A stretch of DNA of 64,000 nt from JADHLJ01 sp038118725 (lineage in GTDB: Bacteria; Pseudomonadota; Alphaproteobacteria; Thalassobaculales; Thalassobaculaceae), in assembly GCA_038118725.1 (NCBI GenBank), contig JAYOIK010000004.1:1-64000 (forward strand). The letters run 5' to 3'. Below are positions 1-7,886 of the stretch, piece after piece. The notes beneath the pieces are model-generated. The model saw nothing but the letters and a program-made list of their open reading frames with translations. It was not told the DNA's origin and ran no database searches. Within the stretch, counting starts at the first letter, position 1. Each line of letters begins with the position of its first letter. The translations under genes and the position numbers were made by a program.

Positions 1-1
1 T

Positions 2-78
2 TGGTCGGGGAGAGAGGATTCGAACCTCCGGCCCCTGCCTCCCGAAGACAGTGCTCTACCAGGCTGAGCTACTCCCCG
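2..78 (-). tRNA. tRNA-Pro (anticodon CGG)
   Basis: Read on the minus strand this folds as a full cloverleaf. The acceptor stem is CGGGGAG/CTCCCCG, the D arm is GCTC/GAGC, and the anticodon arm is CTGTC-TTCGGGA-GGCAG with CGG at the anticodon positions. The T arm contains TTCGAAT, the discriminator is A, and CCA is encoded. CGG reads the proline codon CCG, common in GC-rich genomes. Total length 77 nt including CCA. Confidence 0.96.
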
Positions 79-160
79 ACCGTGGGAGCGGCTTATAGCG
101 TTTCCCGGGTGTGTCGGCAAGAGGGCGCGCGCGGTTTTCCGTCGGTCGCTCGGCGGGCGA

Positions 161-1032
161 TCAATTCGGCGTCTCGACCGTTGCCTGCTGGTCGAAAAAG
201 GTGGTCTCGGGGATCTCCGGAATCTCGATGTCGAAGGCGACGGCGCGGATGCGTTTCGGCTCGGTGCCGCGCAGCAGCGCGCCCTCGTGGATCGAAGGCA
301 GGTGGTTGGGCGTCAGCGCCAGCGCGTCGGCCGCCGCGATCTGGGCGATGTAGAGATTGCGGGAGCGGCCGCTCCCATTCGCCTTGGAGGCGTGCAGCAC
401 GCGGGAGTGCATGAAGCAGCCGTGCCCGCCGGACCGGTATGCTCCACCGCCAGCGGCTCGGCCTCGCGGGCCACGCCGGGAGCGACGGCGCCGGTGAAGC
501 GTTCGTTTTGCCAGAGCGAGTGGATCGGCCCTCGGTGCGAGCCCGGAACCGTCATCAGCGGGCCGTTATCCGGCGTCACCTCGTCCAGAAAGATCAGGCA
601 GGCGACCATGTCGTCATTGGTGTGCGGATCGAAGGTGAAATCCTGATGCCAGCCCACCTCGGTGCCCGAGCCCGGGAGTTTGCAATTGACCTTGGCGTGA
701 TGCAGCCGCAGATCCGGGCCGATCAGATCCGCCAGCATCTCGATCATCGCCGAGCCGTTCAGGAGCGCCCAATAGGCCTCGGAAATCTCGGTCGGCGACT
801 ATACCCGACGAAGCGCCGGTGTCTCGGCGGAGTGACCGGGCTGAACGTCGAAACGCGGGCGGCCGTCCAGGGTCTCGCCGAAGGGGCCGCCATGGGCCCG
901 GCTCTCCTCGACCCAGCCGGCGAGGTCGGCGTTGAGGGAGGCGACGGTCTCGGCATCGACCACGCCCTCGACCGTAAGACATCCGGTCTCGTGAAACGCG
1001 TCGATCTGCTCCTGGGCAAGGGTGTTGGGCAC
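161..1032 (-). pseudogene. Decayed phytanoyl-CoA dioxygenase (PhyH) family gene
   Basis: Three reading segments together make one PhyH-family Fe(II)/2-oxoglutarate dioxygenase of about 290 residues. The N-terminal part (GTG at 1032, good PNTLAQEQIDAFHETG opening; the frame stays open up to 1101) runs to an in-frame TAG at 799-801. The same frame then continues as SPTEISEAYWALLNGS and carries the iron-binding HQD motif in VGWHQDFTFDPHTNDD. Near 428-433 one base is missing, and the protein resumes in another frame as HGCFMHSRVLHASKANGSGRSRN to the stop at 161. A full-length product would need both a nonsense suppression and a frameshift, so I call it a pseudogene; sequencing error is the alternative. 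An intact PhyH paralogue lies at 4274-5197. Confidence 0.82.
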
Positions 1033-1158
1033 GGCGTGGCTTTCATCATCTGTCGCGCCTTTGATCCTATGAGTGGGGAGCGAGGCTCGGCAAGGGGGCA
1101 TGGCGGATCATGTCTCTCACGTTCCCCCACCTTTCGACGGCAAGCGAAGACGGAATGG

Positions 1159-1231
1159 ATCCTAGCTTTCGCTAGGATGACGAGTGAGGGGAGGGGCGAG
1201 ACAATTTCCATCGCCCTGGCTTCCGCCAGGG
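1159..1231. repeat. Two extragenic palindromic elements
   Basis: The first is ATCCTAGC-TTTC-GCTAGGAT (1159-1178), a perfect 8-bp stem followed by GACG. The second is CCCTGGC-TTCC-GCCAGGG (1214-1231). Both have the form of the short dispersed palindromes common in alphaproteobacterial intergenic DNA, and the minus strand shows the spurious VILAKARIH peptide such repeats typically encode. The stretch 1033-1377 holds these repeats and the promoter side of the next operon and no gene. Confidence 0.7.
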
Positions 1232-1377
1232 ATACGGGGTTGGTGGAGCGGTAAACAGCGACTTCGAGGCTCAGGTAAGCGCCGCTAAACCGCGGCTAGG
1301 TTTCACATCGCGAAACTGGGTTTGCGGCGGGCGGGAGCGGGGGGTATTTTCCACGTGACCACCGTGGAGTTCAGCCC

Positions 1378-4281
1378 ATGACCACCCCGCGTCCCGGCCC
1401 AGGTGACAGCGCTCTGGAGCGCCGCCTTTCGAGCGAGATCGAGGGCGAGGTGCTGTTCGACGCGTTCAGTCGCGGGCGCTATTCAACCGATGCCTCGATC
1501 TATCAGGTGGAGCCGGTGGGCGTGGTCGTCCCCAGGACCGAGGCGGACCTGACCCGCGCCGTTGAGATCGCGGTGGACGCTGGCGCGGCGGTGCTGCCTC
1601 GGGGCGGCGGGACCAGCCAGTGCGGCCAGACGGTGAATCAGGCGGTGGTGATCGACTGCTCGCCGCATTTGAAGAACGTGCTGGCATTCGAGCCCGAGGC
1701 CAAGAGCATCACCGTTCAGCCGGGCATGGTACTGGATCATCTGAACGCCTATCTGAAACCCCACGGGCTGTTCTTTCCGGTGGATATCTCGACCGCGTCG
1801 CGGGCCACGATTGGCGGCATGACCGCCAACAATTCCTGCGGCGCGCGCTCGATCCATTACGGCATCATGGTCGACAATGTCACCGCGATCGACGCGATGC
1901 TGCCGACGGGAGAGTACCTTACCTTCGGCAAGGTACCCGGCAATCTCGGCGGGCTCGGCGCGCCGGCGCGATATACCTCGCTGGTTCAAAGCGTGCGCGA
2001 CATCGCCGCCCGCGAGAAGGCCGAGCTGGAGGCGCGGTTCCCCAAGCTGAAGCGGCGGGTCGGTGGCTATAATCTCGATACGGTCGATGCCGCGGGCCAT
2101 AACATGGCGAGCCTGCTGGTGGGCTCCGAGGGGACGCTGGCCACCTTCAAGTCGATCCAGCTCAAGCTGTACGAGATCCCCAGGCATCGGGTGATGGCGG
2201 TCTGCCACTTCCCGACCTTTTACGCCGCCATGGACGCGACCCAGCATATCGTCAAGCTGGGGCCGGTGGCGGTGGAGCTGGTGGATCGCACGATGATCGA
2301 TCTGGCCCGGGATATTCCGATCTTCCGCCCGATAGTCGATAGTTTCGTGAAGGGGGAACCCCAGGCGTTGCTGCTGGTGGAATTCGCCGGCGACGAGGCC
2401 GCGCCGGGCCTTGCCAAGCTCAGGGATCTTGACGCCCTGATGGGGGATCTCGGCTATCCGGACGCGATTATCGAGGCGGTGGACCCCGCCTTCCAGGCGC
2501 GCATCACCAGCGTGCGTCAACAGGGCCTCAACATCATGATGTCGATGAAGAGCGCGGGCAAACCCGTCTCCTTCATCGAGGATTGCGCGGTGCCGCTGGA
2601 GGATCTGGCGGAATATACCGACCGGCTTACCCAGGTGTTTCATAAGCACGGCACCGACGGGACCTGGTACGCCCATGCCTCGGTCGGCTGCCTGCATGTC
2701 CGCCCGGTGCTCAACATGAAGGAAGGCACCGACGTCGCCAAGATGCGGGCGATCGCCGAGGAAGCCTTCGAGATGGTGCGCCAGTACAAGGGCTCTCACT
2801 CCGGCGAGCATGGCGACGGTATCGTGCGCTCGGAGTTTCACGAGCCGATGTTCGGCAAGCGCCTGGTCGATGCCTTTGGCGAGGTCAAGCGGGCCTTCGA
2901 TCCCAAGGGCGTGATGAATCCCGGCCGTGTCGTCGACCCGCCGAAAATGGATGACCGCACGCTGTTCCGCTACAAGCCGGATTATAGGCCCGAGCCGATC
3001 GAGACCGCCTTGGACTGGTCGGACTGGAGCGGTTTCGCCGGCGCGGTGGAAATGTGCAACAACAACGGCGCCTGCCGGGCCATGGGCGGGGGCGTGATGT
3101 GCCCGAGCTATCGCGTCACCGGCGACGAGCGGCACGTGACCCGGGGGCGGGCGAATTCGCTGCGGCTGGCGATCACCGGACAGCTTGGCCCCGAGGCTCT
3201 GACCTCGGAGGCGATGGCGGAGACCATGGATCTCTGTGTCTCCTGCAAGGGGTGCCGGCGGGAATGCCCGACCGGCGTCGATATGGCGCGGATGAAGATC
3301 GAGGTGAAGGCGGCGCATGCCCGGCGGCACGGCCTTTCGGCGCGGGACAAGCTGATCGGATATCTGCCGCGCTATGCCGAGGCGGCCTCGCGGTTCCATT
3401 TTCTCGCCAATCTACGGGACAAGCTGCCGGGGGTGCCCTGGCTCACCGAAAAGCTGTTGGGGCTGAGCGCCAAGCGCAGCTTGCCGGTGTGGAGCGGCGA
3501 GCCGTTCCGGGCCGACGAAGTATCCGAGGTGGAGCGCGAAAAAGCCTTGGTGCTGCTCGCGGACACTTTCAATTCCTACTTCGAACCGGAGAACCTTCGC
3601 GCCGCGCTTCGGGTTCTGGAGGTCGGCGGCTATCAGGTGCATGTCGTGGATCCGTCAATGGATGGGAGTGGGGAGCGGCTCTGCTGTGGGCGTACCTTGC
3701 TCGCCGCCGGGCTGGTTGACGAGGCCAGGGCCGAGGCCGACCGGATGCTGGCCGCCTACGCGCCCTATCTGGATGCCGGCATGACGGTCGTCGGTCTGGA
3801 GCCGTCCTGTCTGTTCACATTGAGGGATGAGTTCACGGCGATGCGTCCGGGGTCGGAAACCGAGCGCCTAGCGGCCAACGCGATGTTGTTCGAGGAATTC
3901 CTGATCCGCGAACAAGAGGCCGGGCGGCTTAACCTGCCCTTGAAGCCGGTTGGCGAGAAGGCGCTGGTGCATGGCCACTGTCACCAGAAAGCTTTTGCCG
4001 CCATGGGCGCGGTGGAGAAGGCCCTGGCCCTGGTGCCGGATCTCGATGTTTCGGTGATCAACTCAAGCTGCTGCGGGATGGCCGGCGCCTTCGGATACGA
4101 GGCGGATCACCACGTGACATCGATGGCCATGGCCGAGCTTGATCTCCTGCCGGCGGTGCGCGAAGCGGAACCCGACACGATCCTAGTCGCCGATGGAACC
4201 AGCTGCCGCCACCAGATCCATGACGGCGCGGGCCGCGAGGCCGTGCATGTCGCGAGGGTGTTGGAGAGAGCTCTTGCCTGA
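1378..4281 (+). CDS. FAD-linked oxidase / 4Fe-4S / CCG-domain 2-hydroxyacid dehydrogenase (YdiJ/D-lactate dehydrogenase type)
   Basis: 967 residues, close to the size of YdiJ-type fused flavo-iron-sulfur dehydrogenases. Order: PCMH FAD-binding domain (about 40-270, with GGGTSQCGQ and NNSCGARSI), FAD-linked oxidase C-terminal domain (about 275-540, ending HSGEHGDGIVRSEF), a ferredoxin-like segment with cysteine clusters near 559-575 and 620-631 (CVSCKGCRRECP), then two CCG repeats (CCGRTLLAAG near 768, EPSC near 807, HGHCHQKAF near 866, SSCCGMAG near 896). Such enzymes oxidise D-2-hydroxyacids such as lactate, 2-hydroxyglutarate or glycolate and pass electrons to the membrane; which substrate is not readable here. 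It is the first gene of an operon with a PhyH dioxygenase and a serine-glyoxylate-type aminotransferase, so a glycolate/glycerate-like substrate is plausible. Confidence 0.9.
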   Translation: MTTPRPGPGDSALERRLSSEIEGEVLFDAFSRGRYSTDASIYQVEPVGVVVPRTEADLTRAVEIAVDAGAAVLPRGGGTSQCGQTVNQAVVIDCSPHLKNVLAFEPEAKSITVQPGMVLDHLNAYLKPHGLFFPVDISTASRATIGGMTANNSCGARSIHYGIMVDNVTAIDAMLPTGEYLTFGKVPGNLGGLGAPARYTSLVQSVRDIAAREKAELEARFPKLKRRVGGYNLDTVDAAGHNMASLLVGSEGTLATFKSIQLKLYEIPRHRVMAVCHFPTFYAAMDATQHIVKLGPVAVELVDRTMIDLARDIPIFRPIVDSFVKGEPQALLLVEFAGDEAAPGLAKLRDLDALMGDLGYPDAIIEAVDPAFQARITSVRQQGLNIMMSMKSAGKPVSFIEDCAVPLEDLAEYTDRLTQVFHKHGTDGTWYAHASVGCLHVRPVLNMKEGTDVAKMRAIAEEAFEMVRQYKGSHSGEHGDGIVRSEFHEPMFGKRLVDAFGEVKRAFDPKGVMNPGRVVDPPKMDDRTLFRYKPDYRPEPIETALDWSDWSGFAGAVEMCNNNGACRAMGGGVMCPSYRVTGDERHVTRGRANSLRLAITGQLGPEALTSEAMAETMDLCVSCKGCRRECPTGVDMARMKIEVKAAHARRHGLSARDKLIGYLPRYAEAASRFHFLANLRDKLPGVPWLTEKLLGLSAKRSLPVWSGEPFRADEVSEVEREKALVLLADTFNSYFEPENLRAALRVLEVGGYQVHVVDPSMDGSGERLCCGRTLLAAGLVDEARAEADRMLAAYAPYLDAGMTVVGLEPSCLFTLRDEFTAMRPGSETERLAANAMLFEEFLIREQEAGRLNLPLKPVGEKALVHGHCHQKAFAAMGAVEKALALVPDLDVSVINSSCCGMAGAFGYEADHHVTSMAMAELDLLPAVREAEPDTILVADGTSCRHQIHDGAGREAVHVARVLERALA

Positions 4282-5197
4282 CGATCGGTTCGTGACGCCG
4301 GCTCTACTGGACGGCAAGCCGATCCCCCCGGACTTGCTTGGTCCTCTGGTCGAAACCCCGACGCCCTTGCCGGACGGCGCGACCCTCCGCGCCGCGCTCG
4401 AACGCGACGGATATCTGCTGCTGCGCGGCCTGATCGACCCCGGTGATATCAAGGCGGCTCGCGAGGAGGTGTTCGCGCGTCTGGGCGAGGTCGGCGAGAT
4501 CGCGGAGCCCACCGCCGATGGCGTCTTTTCTGGGCAATCGCGCCGCGACGCCCTGTACGATAACCGAGGGGTGTTCTGGAAGTCGGCGAGCGAGGGGCCG
4601 GCGCTGCGACGAGTCACCAATGGGGAAACCCTCACCGGCGCGATGACGGCGATTCTCGGAGAGACCGCCATCGGTTTCGACTATCTGTTTCTGCGCGCGG
4701 TGCCCGGCGGACGGTTTACCCACATGCATTGCGACGCCGGATTTTTCACCCGCGCCACCGACCGTGTCCTGACTTGCTGGATCGCCTATACCGATATCGA
4801 TTTGGATCGCGGGCCGCTTTTCGTGGTCGAGGGCTCCCATGAATTCCCCGATATCCGCCGCCGGTTCGATGGCTTCGACGTTGCCCGCGACAAGGACCGC
4901 AAGGCTTCGATCGACGAACACCCCGCCGATTTCGCGCGGTCACGGGGCACGCGGCTGCTGACCGCGCGTTTTCGGCCCGGCGACGTATTGATTTTCGGCA
5001 TGTACACGGTACATGGCGCGCTGGAACATCACGCCAGCGACAACAAGATCCGACTTACCACCGACATCCGTTATCAACCGGCCTCGGAGCCTAGGGACCC
5101 TCGCTATTTCGGCGAAAATCCCGGGGGCACCACCGGCGCCGGTTATGGCGAATTGAACGGTGCCAGGCCTCTGACCGAGGAATGGCATATCCGCTGA
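4274..5197 (+). CDS. Phytanoyl-CoA dioxygenase (PhyH) family protein
   Basis: Intact Fe(II)/2-oxoglutarate oxygenase of about 307 residues. The start chosen is TTG at 4274: GGAGAG sits just upstream and the start overlaps the preceding stop (4279-4281), giving translational coupling; an ATG at 4193 would overlap the upstream gene by nearly 90 bases. The facial triad is visible as H152-x-D154 (HMHCDAGFF) and a distal His near 247 (YTVHGALEHH), followed by an Arg-rich strand (KIRLTTDIR) expected to bind 2-oxoglutarate. Family members hydroxylate small acids, acyl-CoAs or N-substituted amino acids; the substrate is unknown. It shares an operon with a 2-hydroxyacid dehydrogenase and an aminotransferase, so its product may feed them. 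Confidence 0.88.
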   Translation: MPDDRFVTPALLDGKPIPPDLLGPLVETPTPLPDGATLRAALERDGYLLLRGLIDPGDIKAAREEVFARLGEVGEIAEPTADGVFSGQSRRDALYDNRGVFWKSASEGPALRRVTNGETLTGAMTAILGETAIGFDYLFLRAVPGGRFTHMHCDAGFFTRATDRVLTCWIAYTDIDLDRGPLFVVEGSHEFPDIRRRFDGFDVARDKDRKASIDEHPADFARSRGTRLLTARFRPGDVLIFGMYTVHGALEHHASDNKIRLTTDIRYQPASEPRDPRYFGENPGGTTGAGYGELNGARPLTEEWHIR

Positions 5198-5229
5198 TAG
5201 GCGGCCCCACACCGAACTGGAGTATCATC

Positions 5230-6399
5230 ATGAGCCACCGCGCCGGCCCCCATTTCCTGCAGATCCCCGGCCCCAGCAATGTGCCGGGCCGCATCCTGCG
5301 CGCCATTGAGCGCCCGACCATCGATCATCGCGGGCCGACCTTTCAGGCGCTGGCCAAGGAGGCCTTGGCCAAGGTCCGGCCGATCTTCCAGACCACCGAG
5401 CCGGTGATCATCTTCCCGTCCTCGGGCACCGGCGCCTGGGAAGCCGCCCTGGTCAACACGCTCTCGCCCGGCGACAAGGTGCTGATGTACGAGACCGGCC
5501 AGTTCTCGACCCTGTGGGAAGAGCTGGCGCGGCGCATCGGGCTGGAGCCGGAACTGATCGCCGGTGATTGGCGCGGCGGGGTGCGGGCGGATGTGATCGA
5601 GGAGCGGTTGACGGCGGATACCGGGCACGAGATCAAGGCGGTCTGCATCGTTCACAACGAAACTTCCACCGGCGCCACCTCGAAGGTCGCCGATGTGCGC
5701 GCGGCGATCGATCGGGCCAAGCACCCGGCTCTGTTTCTGGTGGACACAATCTCCGGCCTGGCTTCGGCGGATTACAAGCATGATGCATGGGGCGTGGATG
5801 TCACCATCACCGGCTCGCAAAAGGGTTTGATGCTGCCGCCCGGCCTCGGCTTCAACGCGGTCAGCAAGAAGGCGGTGGAAGCTTCGAAAACATCGCGTTC
5901 CGTGCGCTCCTATTGGGATTGGAGCGGCCAACTCGCCAATAACCCGACCGGGAACTTCCCCTATACACCGGCCACAAACCTGCTCTATGGCCTGATAGAG
6001 GCCTGCGACATGCTGATGGAGGAAGGCTTGGAGAATGTCTTCGCCCGCCATGAGCGTCACGCCGAGGCGACGCGCCGCGCGGTGGCGACCTGGGGGCTGG
6101 AAACCCAATGCCTGGAGCCGAGCGAGCACAGCCCGGTTCTGACCGGCGTGGTGATGCCCGAGGGGATCGACGCCGATGCCGTTCGAGGGGTGATCCTGGA
6201 AAATTATGACATGTCCCTCGGTGCCGGCCTCGGCAAGGTCAAGGGCAAGATGTTCCGGATCGGTCATCTCGGTGATTTTAACGATCTGATGCTGATGGGC
6301 ACCTTGTCGGGTGTTGAAATGGGGCTCGCCGTGGCCGGCGTTCCGCATTCCAAGGGCGGGGTGCAGGCGGCGATGGACTATCTGACCGGAAACGCCTGA
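5230..6399 (+). CDS. Class V aminotransferase, serine-glyoxylate aminotransferase type
   Basis: 389 residues, PLP-dependent fold-type I class V family. The opening (PGPSNVPGRILRAIERPTID) and the loop SSGTGAWEAALVN are typical of serine-glyoxylate/alanine-glyoxylate aminotransferases. The Schiff-base lysine is K198 in TGSQKGLMLPPG. ATG 5230 is preferred because GGAG lies 7 bases upstream; an ATG at 5182 is open but overlaps the previous gene. The likely reaction is serine + glyoxylate to hydroxypyruvate + glycine, as in the serine cycle or photorespiration-like glyoxylate disposal, though related enzymes accept other amino donors. It closes the three-gene operon 1378-6399; the gap from the PhyH gene is only 32 bases. 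Confidence 0.9.
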   Translation: MSHRAGPHFLQIPGPSNVPGRILRAIERPTIDHRGPTFQALAKEALAKVRPIFQTTEPVIIFPSSGTGAWEAALVNTLSPGDKVLMYETGQFSTLWEELARRIGLEPELIAGDWRGGVRADVIEERLTADTGHEIKAVCIVHNETSTGATSKVADVRAAIDRAKHPALFLVDTISGLASADYKHDAWGVDVTITGSQKGLMLPPGLGFNAVSKKAVEASKTSRSVRSYWDWSGQLANNPTGNFPYTPATNLLYGLIEACDMLMEEGLENVFARHERHAEATRRAVATWGLETQCLEPSEHSPVLTGVVMPEGIDADAVRGVILENYDMSLGAGLGKVKGKMFRIGHLGDFNDLMLMGTLSGVEMGLAVAGVPHSKGGVQAAMDYLTGNA

Positions 6400-6437
6400 G
6401 GCGGCGGCGAGGGCCGATCTTGACGCGGGCGGGCGCA

Positions 6438-6488
6438 TTTCTCCGTCGCCCTTCCCATTTCTCCGTCGTTTTAATCCTTTCTCCGTCG
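6438..6488. repeat. Three 11-bp direct repeats at exact 20-bp period
   Basis: TTTCTCCGTCG occurs at 6438-6448, 6458-6468 and 6478-6488. The 9 bases between copies differ, so this is an iteron-like spacing (about two helical turns) rather than a simple tandem duplication. It lies between convergent genes. Confidence 0.85.
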
Positions 6489-6585
6489 CTCTTGCGAAGG
6501 CAAGGGCTCTTGCCGTCGGTGGTCGCCGCATGGGAATGCTCGAAACCGGCCACCAGTCCATCGGGTTGAAAGGCCGGCGGCGAAA

Positions 6586-6605
6586 GCCCTGACTTTCGTC
6601 AGGGC
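6586..6605. repeat. Extragenic palindrome, TTTC loop
   Basis: GCCCTGAC-TTTC-GTCAGGGC, a perfect 8-bp stem with the same loop as the element at 1159. It lies 35 bases beyond the stop of the minus-strand gene and could act as its transcript-end hairpin, though no T run follows. Confidence 0.65.
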
Positions 6606-6640
6606 GGCGGGACAAGGAATCGCGCGAGCGGAGACCGCCC

Positions 6641-7723
6641 TCAACCCGCTGTCTTGCGCTCCGGCGCGGCGCCGTGGTCGCGCTGATAGGCCGCCACGTT
6701 TCTCGCCCCCTCGCCGTTGGTGAGGAAATTGATCAGCGCGAAGCGTCGCCCCCGGGTCATCGGCGTGACCTCATGCAGGAGCCCGCCCGAGTAAACGATC
6801 GCCTGGCCGGGACGTAAAGTGTATTCGCGCGCGCCGAATTCCGGAAAGCGAAGCGCGCCGCCCTCGTAGCCGTCGTTCAGGGCGATGGTCATGGCGAAAT
6901 GGCGGTGCGGACTGGCTTCGGTGAAGTCGCGATGCGGCGCGAAGAACCCGGCCGACTCCGCGTCATAGCACGCGATCCGATAGCGCTCGGCGAACCCGAT
7001 TTTGAAATGGGTCGCTCTTTCGAGCCAGGGCGCGACCCGCGCGCGGATTCGGGCATGTACCTGGGCCGCGAGAGGCACCGATTCTTCCAGGAATAGGTCG
7101 CTGCGCCGCTTACGGTTGGGGTTGATCACATGGGTGACACCGCCATCGGCATTCTCGCGCAGATAGCCCGAGGCCTCGTGCGGGCCGCCGTCCCAGGCCT
7201 TCATCAGGGCGTCCCGCAGCTCCGCTTCGATGACGTCGGGGATCAGGATCACCGGCGCGTCCGTCTCCTGGCGGCGCTCGCCCGTGTCCGCCAAACGTTG
7301 CGTCAACCATGCCTCGGCCCCGGCAATTGCGTCATCGCCGGTGTGTTGAATGGCGGCGACCACCCGAAGACTTGGATCGGTCTCGAGACTAACCAACCCG
7401 GCATGGCTGTCGGCGATTCCAAGCGCGCGCCGTACGGCGCCATCGGCATCGACGATGACCCGGGCCCATGGGTTCGCCAAGGTCTTGAGTTCGGTATCGG
7501 CTTGGTCGGGTGTCATGATGGCCAGCCAATAGGCCGAGTGCCCGCCAAGAACAGGCGCGCACCGCTCCAGCGCGGCAAACAGCGCGGCCGTGTTGATCCC
7601 CGAGCCGGCGCTGGTGATGACGACGCCATGACCGGCAAGCCCTTTCAAGGGCAACAGTTCCTCTCGCGTCGTCGGCACGTCAACCCATGGCAGGGGATCG
7701 CCGATTTCCGGCATCTTGATCAT
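6641..7723 (-). CDS. Peroxiredoxin-like domain fused to a prolyl-4-hydroxylase-type 2OG-Fe(II) oxygenase
   Basis: 360 residues from ATG 7723 (TTG 7750 is the only longer start). The N-terminal ~150 residues (EIGDPLPWVDVPT, then VVITSAGSG, AYWLAIMTPDQ) look like a thioredoxin-fold AhpC/TSA-type domain, but the position where a peroxidatic Cys would be reads AGSGIN, so it is probably not a working peroxidase. The C-terminal ~200 residues are a P4Hc-type oxygenase: HRDF (about H264, D266), distal His in GGLLHEVTP (about 317) and Arg in RGRRFALINF. It probably hydroxylates a protein or small molecule in the cytoplasm. It is transcribed away from the ABC gene at 7887; the upstream DNA carries a 15-bp tandem repeat. 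Confidence 0.82.
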   Translation of the reverse strand: MIKMPEIGDPLPWVDVPTTREELLPLKGLAGHGVVITSAGSGINTAALFAALERCAPVLGGHSAYWLAIMTPDQADTELKTLANPWARVIVDADGAVRRALGIADSHAGLVSLETDPSLRVVAAIQHTGDDAIAGAEAWLTQRLADTGERRQETDAPVILIPDVIEAELRDALMKAWDGGPHEASGYLRENADGGVTHVINPNRKRRSDLFLEESVPLAAQVHARIRARVAPWLERATHFKIGFAERYRIACYDAESAGFFAPHRDFTEASPHRHFAMTIALNDGYEGGALRFPEFGAREYTLRPGQAIVYSGGLLHEVTPMTRGRRFALINFLTNGEGARNVAAYQRDHGAAPERKTAG

Positions 7724-7813
7724 GACAAATCCGGCCCGTTGGTTGATCAATCACCGGGCCAAGATACACCAGAGGCGCCGAACCGCGACGAAATCTTGGT
7801 CCTTTGCCCCATG

Positions 7814-7858
7814 ATCTGGCAAACAGGGATCTGGCAAACAGGGATCTGGCAAACAGGG
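7814..7858. repeat. 15-bp tandem repeat, three exact copies
   Basis: ATCTGGCAAACAGGG occurs three times head to tail (7814-7828, 7829-7843, 7844-7858), in the 163-base divergent region between 7723 and 7887. It ends 28 bases before the ABC gene start, so copy-number change would alter the promoter or leader of that gene. Confidence 0.95.
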
Positions 7859-7886
7859 GTTGGCCAAGGCTGGGGATGAAATCTGA

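Noticed and set aside
799..801. Amber codon read as pyrrolysine or by suppression
   Set aside because: The same gene also has a frameshift, and no other gene in the window shows an internal TAG.
1483..3399. A 638-codon open frame antisense to the flavin/Fe-S dehydrogenase gene
   Set aside because: It is the mirror of a high-GC gene with strong third-position bias; the plus-strand frame has full domain motifs and the antisense has none.
7814..7858. Possible CRISPR array
   Set aside because: The repeats are contiguous, only 15 bp and have no spacers; no cas genes are present.
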